Part shown: positions 56,891 through 64,000 of the stretch, in pieces
Layout of the letters: each line of letters begins with the position of its first letter
How positions within the stretch are numbered: position 1 is the stretch's first letter
DNA from: Sphingobacteriia bacterium
Lineage (GTDB): Bacteria; Bacteroidota; Bacteroidia; Chitinophagales; Chitinophagaceae
Direction of reading: 5' to 3'
DNA length: 64,000 nt
NCBI GenBank assembly: GCA_017304675.1
Contig: JAFKLS010000018.1
Location: 186,001-250,000 of the forward strand
Translations under genes and position numbers: made by a program
The notes under the pieces: generated by a model
What the model saw: only the letters and a program-made list of their open reading frames with translations
Databases searched by the model: none
What the model was told of the DNA's origin: nothing

Positions 56891-58450
56891 ATGCAAGTGC
56901 TTACAGGCGTAAGGAATTGTTTTTTACTGATAGCAGCAGCAGGTTCAATAACCTCTTGCAGCTTGTTTCAGAAAAAACAGGAGAAATCAGCAGTAACCGG
57001 GTGGAACTATAATGATAAAACCATGGGTGGTTTTAATGTGCCCAAACCGAAAGATATTAAAGCCGCTCCGGGACTGGTTTTTGTACAAGGCGGCACATTT
57101 ACCATGGGTGCTACACAGGAGGATGTGATGTATGACTGGAACAATACACCACGCCGGGTAACAGTGAATTCGTTTTTTATAGACAGAACCGAAGTTGCCA
57201 ATGTGCACTATCGTGAATATTTGTATTGGATGGAAAATGTTTTTAGCGATCCCCAATACGAAAAAGTACTGGAAGCAGCCCGCCCAGATACGCTGGTTTG
57301 GCGTAGCGAGTTGGCATACAACGAACCTTATGTGGAAGCTTACTTCCGCCACCCTTCTTATAACTATTACCCTGTTGTAGGTGTTAGCTGGAAGCAAGCT
57401 AGTGATTTTTGTGTATGGCGCACAGACCGTGTAAACGAATGGGAGCTTATTAAAAAGGGTTACATTAATAAAAATAATGTTAAGACCGAACTGAATGGCG
57501 GTGGACAGGAAAACTTTAATACCAAAGCCTATTTTCTCGGAGAGTACCAGGTACAGCCCGGCAAAGTGGCTACCTCTAAAACCAACCCTTTAAAAGATGC
57601 ACAGGGAAGGCCGAGAACCCAGGTAAAACAGGAAGATGGTATTACTTTTGGCGATTACCGTTTACCTACAGAAGCCGAATGGGAATATGCCGCTTATGGT
57701 TATGTGTTAGAGAATCCGCAAGCCAAACAAGGAAAAAAACGTGGAGAAGAGCTAATAGCCAATAAACAAATTTATGCATGGAAGAACGATGGATTTGATA
57801 ATATACGTTCTACCAAACAGAGTTCTTACCAGGGCGCTTTTATGGCCAATTTTAAACGTGGTATTGGCGATAATATGGGTGTTGCCGGCGGATTGAACGA
57901 TAATGCGGCTATACCTGCAGAAGTTACCTCTTTTGCACCCAATGGTTTTGGTATATATAATATGAGTGGTAACGTAAGTGAGTGGGTTGTAGATGTATAT
58001 AGACCATTAACTAATATTGATGCCAGCGATTTTAATCCTGTTCGTGGTAATGTGTTTAAGAAAGTAGATATGAACAAAGGGCAGGGTAACTTAAGAGATA
58101 GTTTGGGCAGAATCATCATGGTACAGGAATCAGATTCTTCGTTACGTAACAGGAGAAACTATCAGCATGCTTATGCTATAGATTTTCTTGACGGTGATTC
58201 ACTCAGCGGCGCCAGTTATGGTTATGGACTAACTACGCTAATTTCGGATAAATCCAGAGTAGTAAAAGGCGGAAGCTGGAACGATATGGCTTATTGGCTA
58301 AGCCCCGGCACCCGCAGATTTTTAGAAGAAGACCAAGCCAGCAGTACAATTGGTTTTCGTTGTGCCATGAACCATTATGGTTCTGCCGAAGGAACTTCAA
58401 AAAGTGCTAAAACAGGTAATTTCTTCCCTCCGAGAAGGGCAAAAAAATAA
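56891..58450 (+). CDS. gldJ: Gliding motility/T9SS lipoprotein GldJ
   Basis: About 519 aa from the ATG at 56891, which gives a lipoprotein signal (Cys at about 23 in GSITSCSLF). The body is an FGE-sulfatase-modifying/SUMF1-like fold: PGLVFVQGGTFTMGATQEDV, NSFFIDRTEVAN, FGDYRLPTEAEWEYAAYG, VVKGGSWNDMAYW and GFRCAMNHYG. GldJ stabilises the T9SS ring (GldK/PorK) in Flavobacterium. Sister families (GldK, SUMF) differ in their inserts. Divergence from porU-porV supports GldJ. Confidence 0.88.
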   Translation: MQVLTGVRNCFLLIAAAGSITSCSLFQKKQEKSAVTGWNYNDKTMGGFNVPKPKDIKAAPGLVFVQGGTFTMGATQEDVMYDWNNTPRRVTVNSFFIDRTEVANVHYREYLYWMENVFSDPQYEKVLEAARPDTLVWRSELAYNEPYVEAYFRHPSYNYYPVVGVSWKQASDFCVWRTDRVNEWELIKKGYINKNNVKTELNGGGQENFNTKAYFLGEYQVQPGKVATSKTNPLKDAQGRPRTQVKQEDGITFGDYRLPTEAEWEYAAYGYVLENPQAKQGKKRGEELIANKQIYAWKNDGFDNIRSTKQSSYQGAFMANFKRGIGDNMGVAGGLNDNAAIPAEVTSFAPNGFGIYNMSGNVSEWVVDVYRPLTNIDASDFNPVRGNVFKKVDMNKGQGNLRDSLGRIIMVQESDSSLRNRRNYQHAYAIDFLDGDSLSGASYGYGLTTLISDKSRVVKGGSWNDMAYWLSPGTRRFLEEDQASSTIGFRCAMNHYGSAEGTSKSAKTGNFFPPRRAKK

Positions 58451-58490
58451 GGAAAGGTAAACACAGCAATCCCTTTTACGGGATCACAAA

Positions 58491-58519
58491 AAGGCCATTC
58501 GCTACCAAACGAATGGCTT
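58491..58519 (+). terminator. Terminator of gldJ
   Basis: 10-bp stem AGGCCATTCG/CGAATGGCTT (one G-U) with an 8-nt loop, then TTTCTTGTT. An A-run precedes the stem. It lies 40 bp past gldJ. Confidence 0.7.
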
Positions 58520-58586
58520 TCTTGTTAATTGCCCTGCACAGGAAAATATCTGAGACATATCTGTGAAACATATTCTTCATCACACC

Positions 58587-58594
58587 TATTTTTG
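58587..58594 (+). promoter_or_regulatory. -7 box of the murF promoter
   Basis: TATTTTTG, exact match to TAnnTTTG, 18 nt before the murF ATG. It also supports the ATG at 58613 over the longer open frame. Confidence 0.5.
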
Positions 58595-58612
58595 GATGTA
58601 AATCATCTATTC

Positions 58613-59893
58613 ATGACCATAGAAGCATTGTATTCCATTTATAAAAAATTCCCATCTATTCAAACAGATACAAGAAAATTAAAAAAGGGGGATTTATTCT
58701 TTGCATTAAAAGGCCCTCATTTTAACGGCAATCAGTTTGCAGTACAAGCTATTGAGCAAGGTGCAGCATATTGTGTGATAGATGAAGAAACAAGCATACC
58801 GGATGATCGTTATATTTTAGTACAAGATGTGCTTACTACTTTACAGGAACTGGCAAAACATCATAGGCAGCAATTCACTATTCCATTTATTGCCATAACA
58901 GGAAGTAATGGTAAAACAACTACTAAAGAATTAATCAATGCTGTCCTGTCATCTCATTATAAAACCTATACCACACAGGGTAATTTAAATAACCATATCG
59001 GTGTACCCCTCACTTTACTGAGTGTTAGAGAAGATGCTGAAATGGCTGTAATTGAAATGGGCGCTAATCATCAGAAAGAAATTGCTTCTTACTGCTCATA
59101 CACTTTGCCTACACATGGCATTATCACCAACTGCGGAAAAGCCCATTTAGAAGGCTTTGGCGGCATAGAAGGCGTAAGAAAAGGTAAAGGAGAATTATAC
59201 GATTTTATCAGGGCGAACCACGGCACAGTTTTTTTGTACGATGATTATGATTATCTGCATGACATGAGTAAAGGCATTAATTCTATAGTCAGTTATGGTA
59301 CACGCAATGGAGATGTTACCGGCAATGCCGTTATTTCCAATCACTCATTTTTATCTGTTGCACTCTCTAAAGGTGTAACAATAACTAACATCGAAACACA
59401 ACTTGTAGGAACGTATAACCTTCCAAATGTGTTATGCGCTATTACAGTTGGCCAATATTTTAAGGTTCCAGAAACAAAAATAAAGCTGGCCATTGAACAG
59501 TATACTCCTTCCAACAGTCGATCGCAAATGATTGAGCAGGGAAGCAATAAAATTATTTTAGATGCTTACAACGCCAACCCATCCAGCATGCGGGCCGCTA
59601 TAGAAAATTTTGCAGATATCCGCGCAGATAAAAAAGTATTGATGCTTGGCGGTATGATGGAGTTGGGAGAACAGAGTATTCAGGAGCATAAAAACATTGT
59701 TCAGTTAATTCAACAATATTCCTGGAGCCAGGTAGTTTTGGTGGGTGGCGATTATAAGTATGTTGATCATCCTTTTTTATTTTTTAATACTTCCGAAGAA
59801 GCCAGGCAATGGGTGCATGAACAGCACTTTGAAAACACCTGCCTGCTGGTAAAAGGCTCGAGAAGCATGCAAATGGAAAAAGTAATTGAATAA
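58613..59893 (+). CDS. murF: UDP-N-acetylmuramoyl-tripeptide-D-alanyl-D-alanine ligase
   Basis: Adds D-Ala-D-Ala to the muropeptide precursor in the cytoplasm. About 426 aa from ATG 58613 (MTIEALYSIYKKFPS). P-loop ITGSNGKTTTKE (about 95-106), AEMAVIEMGANHQKEIASY, TNCGKAHLEGFGG and DAYNANPSSMRAAIENF are all Mur-ligase signatures. The upstream frame from a TTG is not like the family. It follows gldJ, an order I recall in other gliding Bacteroidota. Confidence 0.95.
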   Translation: MTIEALYSIYKKFPSIQTDTRKLKKGDLFFALKGPHFNGNQFAVQAIEQGAAYCVIDEETSIPDDRYILVQDVLTTLQELAKHHRQQFTIPFIAITGSNGKTTTKELINAVLSSHYKTYTTQGNLNNHIGVPLTLLSVREDAEMAVIEMGANHQKEIASYCSYTLPTHGIITNCGKAHLEGFGGIEGVRKGKGELYDFIRANHGTVFLYDDYDYLHDMSKGINSIVSYGTRNGDVTGNAVISNHSFLSVALSKGVTITNIETQLVGTYNLPNVLCAITVGQYFKVPETKIKLAIEQYTPSNSRSQMIEQGSNKIILDAYNANPSSMRAAIENFADIRADKKVLMLGGMMELGEQSIQEHKNIVQLIQQYSWSQVVLVGGDYKYVDHPFLFFNTSEEARQWVHEQHFENTCLLVKGSRSMQMEKVIE

Positions 59894-59895
59894 TC

Positions 59896-60531
59896 ATGGA
59901 TAACACATACAGCATATTTACACAGCTGGAACCTGCATTGAGGGAAGAAATAGAAAAGTTTTCCATCATTAAAACATTAAAGGCAGGAGATACCCTAATA
60001 AGAACCGGCCAGTTCATTAAAAGCACCATGTTGGTTATAGAGGGCAAGATTAAAATATTCAGAGAAGGAGATAATGGTGAAGAGTTTCTATTATACTATC
60101 TACAGCCGGGAGAAGCCTGTGCCGTGTCTATGATTAGCGCATCGAAAACAGAAACCAGTAAAATTAAAGCAACCGCATTGGAAGATACCACTGTTTTAAT
60201 GGTGCCTATTCAGCTAATGGATGAATGGATGACGAAATATAAAAGCTGGTATTATTTTGTGGTAGAAAGTTACAGAAGCAGGTTTGAAGAGTTACTTACA
60301 TTAATAGATCATATTGCTTTCAGGAATATGGATGAGCGGTTATTCTTTTATTTACAAAAAGCTTCAGAAGTAAATCATTCAGATACAATTCATTTATCGC
60401 ATCAGCAAATTGCAGATGAACTCAATTCATCCAGAGAAGTTATCTCCAGGTTATTAAAAAAAATGGAGCAAAAAGGATGGGTTTCTTTGCACAGAAATGT
60501 GATTACTTTATTAAAAAAAGATCCCCTGTAA
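59896..60531 (+). CDS. Crp/Fnr family transcriptional regulator
   Basis: 211 aa. A cyclic-nucleotide-binding-fold sensor domain (about 1-120, DTLIRTGQFIKSTMLVIEGKI) and a C-terminal winged helix (LSHQQIADELNSSREVISRLL). There is only one cysteine (GEACAVS), so it cannot carry the [4Fe-4S] cluster of true FNR. The gene begins 2 bp past murF. A dyad GTAACATTTGTCAC overlaps its end and precedes the rhodanese gene, which suggests control of the adjacent genes. Confidence 0.88.
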   Translation: MDNTYSIFTQLEPALREEIEKFSIIKTLKAGDTLIRTGQFIKSTMLVIEGKIKIFREGDNGEEFLLYYLQPGEACAVSMISASKTETSKIKATALEDTTVLMVPIQLMDEWMTKYKSWYYFVVESYRSRFEELLTLIDHIAFRNMDERLFFYLQKASEVNHSDTIHLSHQQIADELNSSREVISRLLKKMEQKGWVSLHRNVITLLKKDPL

Positions 60532-60541
60532 CATTTGTCAC
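60528..60541. promoter_or_regulatory. Candidate Crp/Fnr-family operator
   Basis: GTAACATTTGTCAC has the dyad GTnACAnnTGTnAC, of the general type bound by Crp/Fnr-family dimers. It lies across the stop codon of the Crp-family gene and 41 nt before the rhodanese ATG. Motif only. Confidence 0.45.
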
Positions 60542-60582
60542 CAATTGTTTTGCGCCCAAAAGGCATTTTTACAAAAAAAATT

Positions 60583-60897
60583 ATGGGACTATTTGATATT
60601 TTATTTGGTGCAAAACAGCCTGCTATCGGCTTTAAAGAATTAATAGCCAATGGAGCAATGATTGTTGATGTAAGAACACCACAGGAATTTGCTGACGGGC
60701 ATATAAAAAATACTATAAACATACCGCTACAGGTTCTTTCGCAAAAAATAAATGAGTTGAAAAAAAAGAATACAATTATTATTACCGTATGCCAAAGTGG
60801 TGCCAGAAGCGGCATGGCCGTTTCGCAGTTAAAACAAGCAGGCATTGAAGCTTACAATGGTGGCGGATGGAGCAGCTTACATAAACAAATCAGTTAA
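60583..60897 (+). CDS. Rhodanese-like sulfurtransferase
   Basis: About 104 aa from the ATG at 60583 (MGLFDILFGAKQPAIG). The frame reaches a TTG 16 codons upstream, but that extension would overlap the operator dyad. Single rhodanese domain: IVDVRTPQEFADGHIKNTINIPL, then the active-site loop ITVCQSGARSGMA with the catalytic Cys. It moves sulfane sulfur between thiols in the cytoplasm. The following DUF2892-like gene makes the pair look like a split version of E. coli YgaP. Confidence 0.9.
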   Translation: MGLFDILFGAKQPAIGFKELIANGAMIVDVRTPQEFADGHIKNTINIPLQVLSQKINELKKKNTIIITVCQSGARSGMAVSQLKQAGIEAYNGGGWSSLHKQIS

Positions 60898-60907
60898 AAG
60901 TATATAT

Positions 60908-61132
60908 ATGAAATGGTTAAGAAAGATTGACTGGGTTTGGTTTGTACGCAGTGCAATGGGAGTAATGTTTATTGCAGTAGGCATTGACCATGCAGATTGG
61001 ATGCCAATTGTTTTTGGTGTTGTTTTTATTGCAACGGCCTCTTATGCTGCCTATTTTAAAACAGGTTGTGGCTACGATAAAAATTGTTACCTGCCAACAA
61101 ATAAATCGCCACAAAAAAATAATATAGAATAA
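60908..61132 (+). CDS. DUF2892/YgaP-type membrane protein
   Basis: About 74 aa from the ATG at 60908 (MKWLRKIDWVWFVRSAMG). Two hydrophobic segments (about 11-31 and 34-52), then TGCGYDKNCYLPT with two cysteines and a polar tail. It resembles the membrane tail of rhodanese-membrane fusions such as YgaP. Being 10 bp behind the rhodanese gene, it probably acts with it. The frame extends upstream into the rhodanese gene, but this Met fits better. Confidence 0.75.
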   Translation: MKWLRKIDWVWFVRSAMGVMFIAVGIDHADWMPIVFGVVFIATASYAAYFKTGCGYDKNCYLPTNKSPQKNNIE

Positions 61133-61137
61133 TTTGA

Positions 61138-61172
61138 ACACTAAGTAATTACTTTGCAAAAGAATTTAGTGT
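61138..61172 (+). repeat. Inverted repeat abutting the DUF983 start
   Basis: Arms ACACTAA and TTAGTGT separated by 21 nt; the right arm ends directly before the ATG at 61173. Possible operator or RNA structure. Confidence 0.4.
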
Positions 61173-61619
61173 ATGCCATTACAATATTTAAGGGCTGTAT
61201 TAACCAATAAATGCCCAAGATGCAGAAAAGGATATTTATTCCAGACAAAAAACGCCTACGATTTAAAGAATAATGTTAAGATGAACGATCATTGCCCTGT
61301 TTGCGGCCAGCCTACAGAAATTGAAGTTGGTTTCTATTATGGTACAGGGTATGTGAGCTATGCATTATCCATCGCATTTTTGGTATCTACTTTTATAGCA
61401 TGGAAAGTACTGATTGGTGTAAGTTTTGATATTAACGACAATAGAATATTTTATTGGCTGGGTACAGCTATTGCTTTATTGCTCATTTGCCAGCCGCTTA
61501 TAATGCGTTTATCGCGTAGTTTATGGTTAAGCTGGTTTGTTAAGTACGATAAAGATTGGCAGAAACACAAACCCCAACATGCAGAAAGAGTAGTACCCGA
61601 GCAAATGGGTAATTGGTAA
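61173..61619 (+). CDS. DUF983 family membrane protein
   Basis: 148 aa. N-terminal zinc-ribbon-like part with [12 protein letters not shown] and [13 protein letters not shown] (two CxxC pairs) followed by [12 protein letters not shown] and two membrane helices (about 60-84, 94-113). These are the DUF983 features. Function unknown; often near respiratory or lipid genes. It runs up to the convergent tRNA-Ser, only 4 bp away. Confidence 0.85.
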   Translation: MPLQYLRAVLTNKCPRCRKGYLFQTKNAYDLKNNVKMNDHCPVCGQPTEIEVGFYYGTGYVSYALSIAFLVSTFIAWKVLIGVSFDINDNRIFYWLGTAIALLLICQPLIMRLSRSLWLSWFVKYDKDWQKHKPQHAERVVPEQMGNW

Positions 61620-61623
61620 ATCC

Positions 61624-61713
61624 TGGCGGAGAGGAAGGGATTCGAACCCTTGATACGTGTTACCGTATACACACTTTCCAGGCGTGCCTCTTCAACCACT
61701 CGAGCACCTCTCC
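61624..61713 (-). tRNA. tRNA-Ser (GGA anticodon)
   Basis: The minus strand gives a 90-nt class II tRNA: 7-bp acceptor GGAGAGG/CCTCTCC, anticodon loop CTGGAAA with GGA, a long variable arm, T-loop TTCGAAT, discriminator G and an encoded CCA. Serine isoacceptor for UCC/UCU codons. It follows tatD on the same strand. Confidence 0.95.
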
Positions 61714-61751
61714 TGATTTTGTATTGGGCTGCAAAAATAAAGGCTATTGGC

Positions 61752-62519
61752 TCAACATCCGAATAATTTTTCAGCATTACTGGTAGTACCCTTTTGCACC
61801 TCTTCTATAGAAATATTTTTAACACTGGCCAGTTGCTCTGCTATTATTTTTAAATAGACACTTTCATTTCGTTTCCCCCTGTAAGGCACGGGAGTTAAAT
61901 AGGGTGCGTCTGTTTCTAAAACAAGGTGCTTAAGATCAATATGTTTTAGTGTTTCCGCTAACCCGGATTTTTTATAGGTAAGTACCCCGCCTATGCCTAA
62001 TAAAAAACCCATATCAATAATTTTATGGGCAGTTTCCACATCATCGCCAAAACAATGAAATATGCCTCTAAGCCCTTTTCGGGCAAACGGCTGCACAGCT
62101 TCTATTGTTTCTTGCATGGCATTTCTTGTATGCACCACAATCGGCAATTTTCTTTCCATAGCCCATTGCATTTGTATATTAAATGCCTCGTATTGCTGCA
62201 CAGAGAAAGCTGTATCCCAATAAAAATCCAACCCTATTTCGCCTATGGCAATAAATTTCCTTTGCTGAAGGTATTTTTCAACTATAACCAGTTCTTCTTT
62301 CCAATTATCTTTTACAGAGCATGGGTGTAGCCCCATCATTGCCCTGCAAACAGCCGGGTAACGGCTTTCGAGGGCCAGCATTTGTTCATGTGTTTCTGCA
62401 TCTATGGCCGGTAATAATATTTTTTGAACACCATTTTCAACAGCACGTACTAAAACATCGTTAATGTCGTTATTAAAGTCGCTCGTATATAAATGGCTGT
62501 GCGTGTCTATAAGATACAT
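61752..62519 (-). CDS. tatD: TatD-family metal-dependent hydrolase (DNase)
   Basis: 255 aa amidohydrolase-fold protein. Metal ligands are seen in [14 protein letters not shown] (HxH), [11 protein letters not shown] (Glu), [11 protein letters not shown] (His), [11 protein letters not shown] (His) and [13 protein letters not shown] (Asp). TatD proteins act as 3'-5' exonucleases in quality control and apoptosis-like DNA breakdown in other organisms; the in vivo role in this group is not settled. The gene precedes tRNA-Ser. Confidence 0.93.
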   Translation of the reverse strand: MYLIDTHSHLYTSDFNNDINDVLVRAVENGVQKILLPAIDAETHEQMLALESRYPAVCRAMMGLHPCSVKDNWKEELVIVEKYLQQRKFIAIGEIGLDFYWDTAFSVQQYEAFNIQMQWAMERKLPIVVHTRNAMQETIEAVQPFARKGLRGIFHCFGDDVETAHKIIDMGFLLGIGGVLTYKKSGLAETLKHIDLKHLVLETDAPYLTPVPYRGKRNESVYLKIIAEQLASVKNISIEEVQKGTTSNAEKLFGC

Positions 62520-62651
62520 TTAAAAAAAATTATACCGTAAAGAAATAAAATTATTCGCCTTCCGTTTAAATAATGTTAACCATCAAAAAGAAAAATACAA
62601 TACATCTATAGCACAGGAAATATTTAAAGATTGTTTTCATAGGGTACGGAT

Positions 62652-62681
62652 TAAAAACGGGCTGAGGTTTTCACCTCGGCC
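62652..62681 (-). terminator. Terminator of the polysaccharide deacetylase gene
   Basis: On the minus strand a 9-bp stem with one mismatch and a GAAA tetraloop, followed by CGTTTTT. It lies 7 bp past the stop. Confidence 0.7.
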
Positions 62682-62688
62682 TTCATTT

Positions 62689-63303
62689 TTATAAAGACAG
62701 CGCATCAAAAACAAATTCTTTTTCTGTGAAATATTGCAATACTTTAGGTAAAGTGTACTGCATTCTTTCAAATGCTTTTTCGCTGTCATGAAAAACAACA
62801 ATAGAGCCCTTTCCTGTATTTTTCACTACGTTCTGATAGCATTTCTCTTTTGGCAGGCGCGTATCAAAATCGCCACTCAGTACAGACCACATAATGATTT
62901 TAAAATCTTTTTTAATGGCCTGTATCTGCAAATCGCTTATTCTTCCATACGGCGGGCGGAACAGTTTTGAAGGAATAAATTGTTCAGCCAACGTAATATC
63001 TTTTACGTAATTGTAATTGTTGTTTTTCCAGCCGTTCAAATGGTTGAAGGTATGGTTGCCAATGGCATGCCCTTGTGCTGATATCTTCTCCATCATATTC
63101 GGGTGCTTCATGGCGTTGTTACCAATGCAAAAGAAAGTGGCCTTAGCACGATATTTTTCTAACTCATTCAATACAAAGGAGGTGATCTCTGGGTGAGGGC
63201 CATCGTCAAACGTAAGAAAGATCTTTTTTTCATCCGTTTTAACCTGCCATATACAATCCTTATAAAAACGTCTTATCCACCAGGGTGCAGTAACTAAATA
63301 CAT
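62689..63303 (-). CDS. Polysaccharide deacetylase (NodB homology, CE4)
   Basis: 204 aa. NodB signatures: FLTFDDGPHPEIT (catalytic Asp and metal Asp), IGNHTFNHLNGW (metal His pair), LFRPPYGRIS and IVVFHDSEKAF. No signal peptide is clear; the N-terminus MYLVTAPWWIRRFYK has one short hydrophobic stretch. It removes N-acetyl groups from peptidoglycan or a GlcNAc polymer. It is adjacent to the ARPP-1-like gene, 13 bp behind it. Confidence 0.9.
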   Translation of the reverse strand: MYLVTAPWWIRRFYKDCIWQVKTDEKKIFLTFDDGPHPEITSFVLNELEKYRAKATFFCIGNNAMKHPNMMEKISAQGHAIGNHTFNHLNGWKNNNYNYVKDITLAEQFIPSKLFRPPYGRISDLQIQAIKKDFKIIMWSVLSGDFDTRLPKEKCYQNVVKNTGKGSIVVFHDSEKAFERMQYTLPKVLQYFTEKEFVFDALSL

Positions 63304-63316
63304 GCGGTAAAGTTAC

Positions 63317-64000
63317 CTAATTACCATAAGCTATCAGGTGAAAAATCTTTCCCTGCCATTTATCTGCCTTGCCACTGCTTTGCAGCATTTTTTTCTGTGA
63401 GTCTTCGCTACCTAATAATTCATCGGCAAAATGCTCAATACTGTTTCTATGCAAAGAAGGTATGCCATCCTCTTCTTTAAGGGAATGTACAAACGAAAGA
63501 ACCATGCCATCATAATTCTTTATGCAATACTCCGCCATACTGAATAATTCACAGGCAATAATTCTGTTCCCTGTAACGGCAATAAATCCGGAAAAAGTAC
63601 TATCTGAATGTTTTAGTTTTTCAATAAAAAATGCTTTGTAAGCATCTTCTTCTTCCTGGTTCTTTTTTAATAAGCTTGCATAAGCAAAAGTTTCAGAAAG
63701 GGTTTTATTACCATTAAATTGTTCTGCTATTTCTTTCCATACTTCTGTTTGTCTATGCTCTATATCAATTTTTTTCTTTACCCCCATATCTGCAACAGAG
63801 TGGTAGTGAAAAGGTTTTTCTTTGTCATCCCATCTTCCTTTTTCAGCACAAAAAACAGAAAGGTATTGATCTTCTTTTTTTGGGGAAATAAATGTTGCTT
63901 CGCCGGTAATCCTGTCTTGCTTTCCGCCGGTTACTATTTCTCCGGCATTGATAAAAATTGTTTTCCCTGTTTTATTTTTTAACACCAAAACACTTACATC
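63317..64000 (-). CDS. ARPP-1/DUF6569-like protein, cut by the window edge
   Basis: The coding frame is open to the last base of the window, so the N-terminus is missing. The visible 227 residues include KTIFINAGEIVTGGKQDRI, VFCAEKGRW, and AVTGNRIIACELF. This fits the ARPP-1 domain (DUF6569) family by eye, a group of unknown function sometimes found with rhodanese or phosphatase genes. It reads through to the polysaccharide deacetylase. Confidence 0.6.
   Translation of the reverse strand, partial: DVSVLVLKNKTGKTIFINAGEIVTGGKQDRITGEATFISPKKEDQYLSVFCAEKGRWDDKEKPFHYHSVADMGVKKKIDIEHRQTEVWKEIAEQFNGNKTLSETFAYASLLKKNQEEEDAYKAFFIEKLKHSDSTFSGFIAVTGNRIIACELFSMAEYCIKNYDGMVLSFVHSLKEEDGIPSLHRNSIEHFADELLGSEDSQKKMLQSSGKADKWQGKIFHLIAYGN

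Overview
This is a chromosomal segment of a Bacteroidota bacterium, most likely a member of the Chitinophagaceae or a close relative. The evidence is: type IX secretion / gliding genes (porV, porU, gldJ, a PorE-like gene); Bacteroidota-typical families (DUF3467, DUF4292, DUF4293, a fused alpha/beta 2-oxoacid dehydrogenase E1); an atpD-atpC pair detached from the rest of the ATP synthase; start codons without clear Shine-Dalgarno sequences; and recurring Bacteroidota -7 promoter boxes (TAnnTTTG) just before genes. No insertion sequence, prophage, integrase or CRISPR array was seen. Genus-level assignment is inference.

Layout. 0-14 kb is housekeeping: a tRNA-Met, branched-chain-type E1, a FAH-family hydrolase, pth, rplY, prs, radC, DUF3467, folD, queE, a PorE-like OmpA protein, dprA, guaB and a nitronate-monooxygenase-like flavoprotein. 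14-21 kb holds a sugar nucleotidyltransferase, glyA, a phosphatidylglycerol pair (pgsA, pgpA), a GT87-like membrane glycosyltransferase and a convergent LtaS-like phosphoglycerol transferase. 21-30.9 kb holds atpC-atpD, ppk2, a glycerol operon (glpK, glpD, glpF, then an exported RidA-like protein), an EnvC-like amidase activator, a DUF4292 lipoprotein and dut.

31-51.5 kb is a surface polysaccharide locus, all on the minus strand and mostly with overlapping or closely spaced genes. It starts (at high coordinates) with an exosortase and a small membrane partner, then an SLBB export protein and a Wzz-like protein. Next come rfbF, rfbG and rfbH and a short-chain epimerase, which make a CDP-linked 3,6-dideoxyhexose. 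A flippase, a GT2, a methyltransferase, three GT9-family proteins, an O-antigen-ligase/polymerase-like protein and a DUF1972 glycosyltransferase follow, then a short phosphoglycosyl transferase and a Wzi-like outer membrane protein. The middle of this locus looks clearly richer in A+T than the flanks, as is common in exchanged glycan loci. A fragment resembling the end of an FkbM methyltransferase lies inside it.

51.5-64 kb holds ispF, porV and porU on the same strand as, and directly upstream of, the exosortase. gldJ is divergent and followed by murF, a Crp/Fnr-family regulator, a rhodanese, two small DUF proteins, a tRNA-Ser, tatD, a polysaccharide deacetylase, and an ARPP-1/DUF6569-like gene cut by the window edge.

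Most interesting points. (1) rfbH appears to start at an ATG overlapping the rfbG stop codon, but a run of ten A just inside it puts the start out of frame: phase variation, transcriptional slippage or a sequencing error. (2) Two unrelated sortase-type systems (the T9SS sortase PorU and an exosortase) sit back to back and feed into a polysaccharide export locus, so the glycan may be the anchor for exported proteins. (3) pgsA-pgpA sit next to an LtaS-like enzyme that would use phosphatidylglycerol. (4) Several start codons lie in or beside hairpins or directly behind promoter boxes. (5) A dyad resembling a Crp/Fnr site lies right behind the Crp-family gene.
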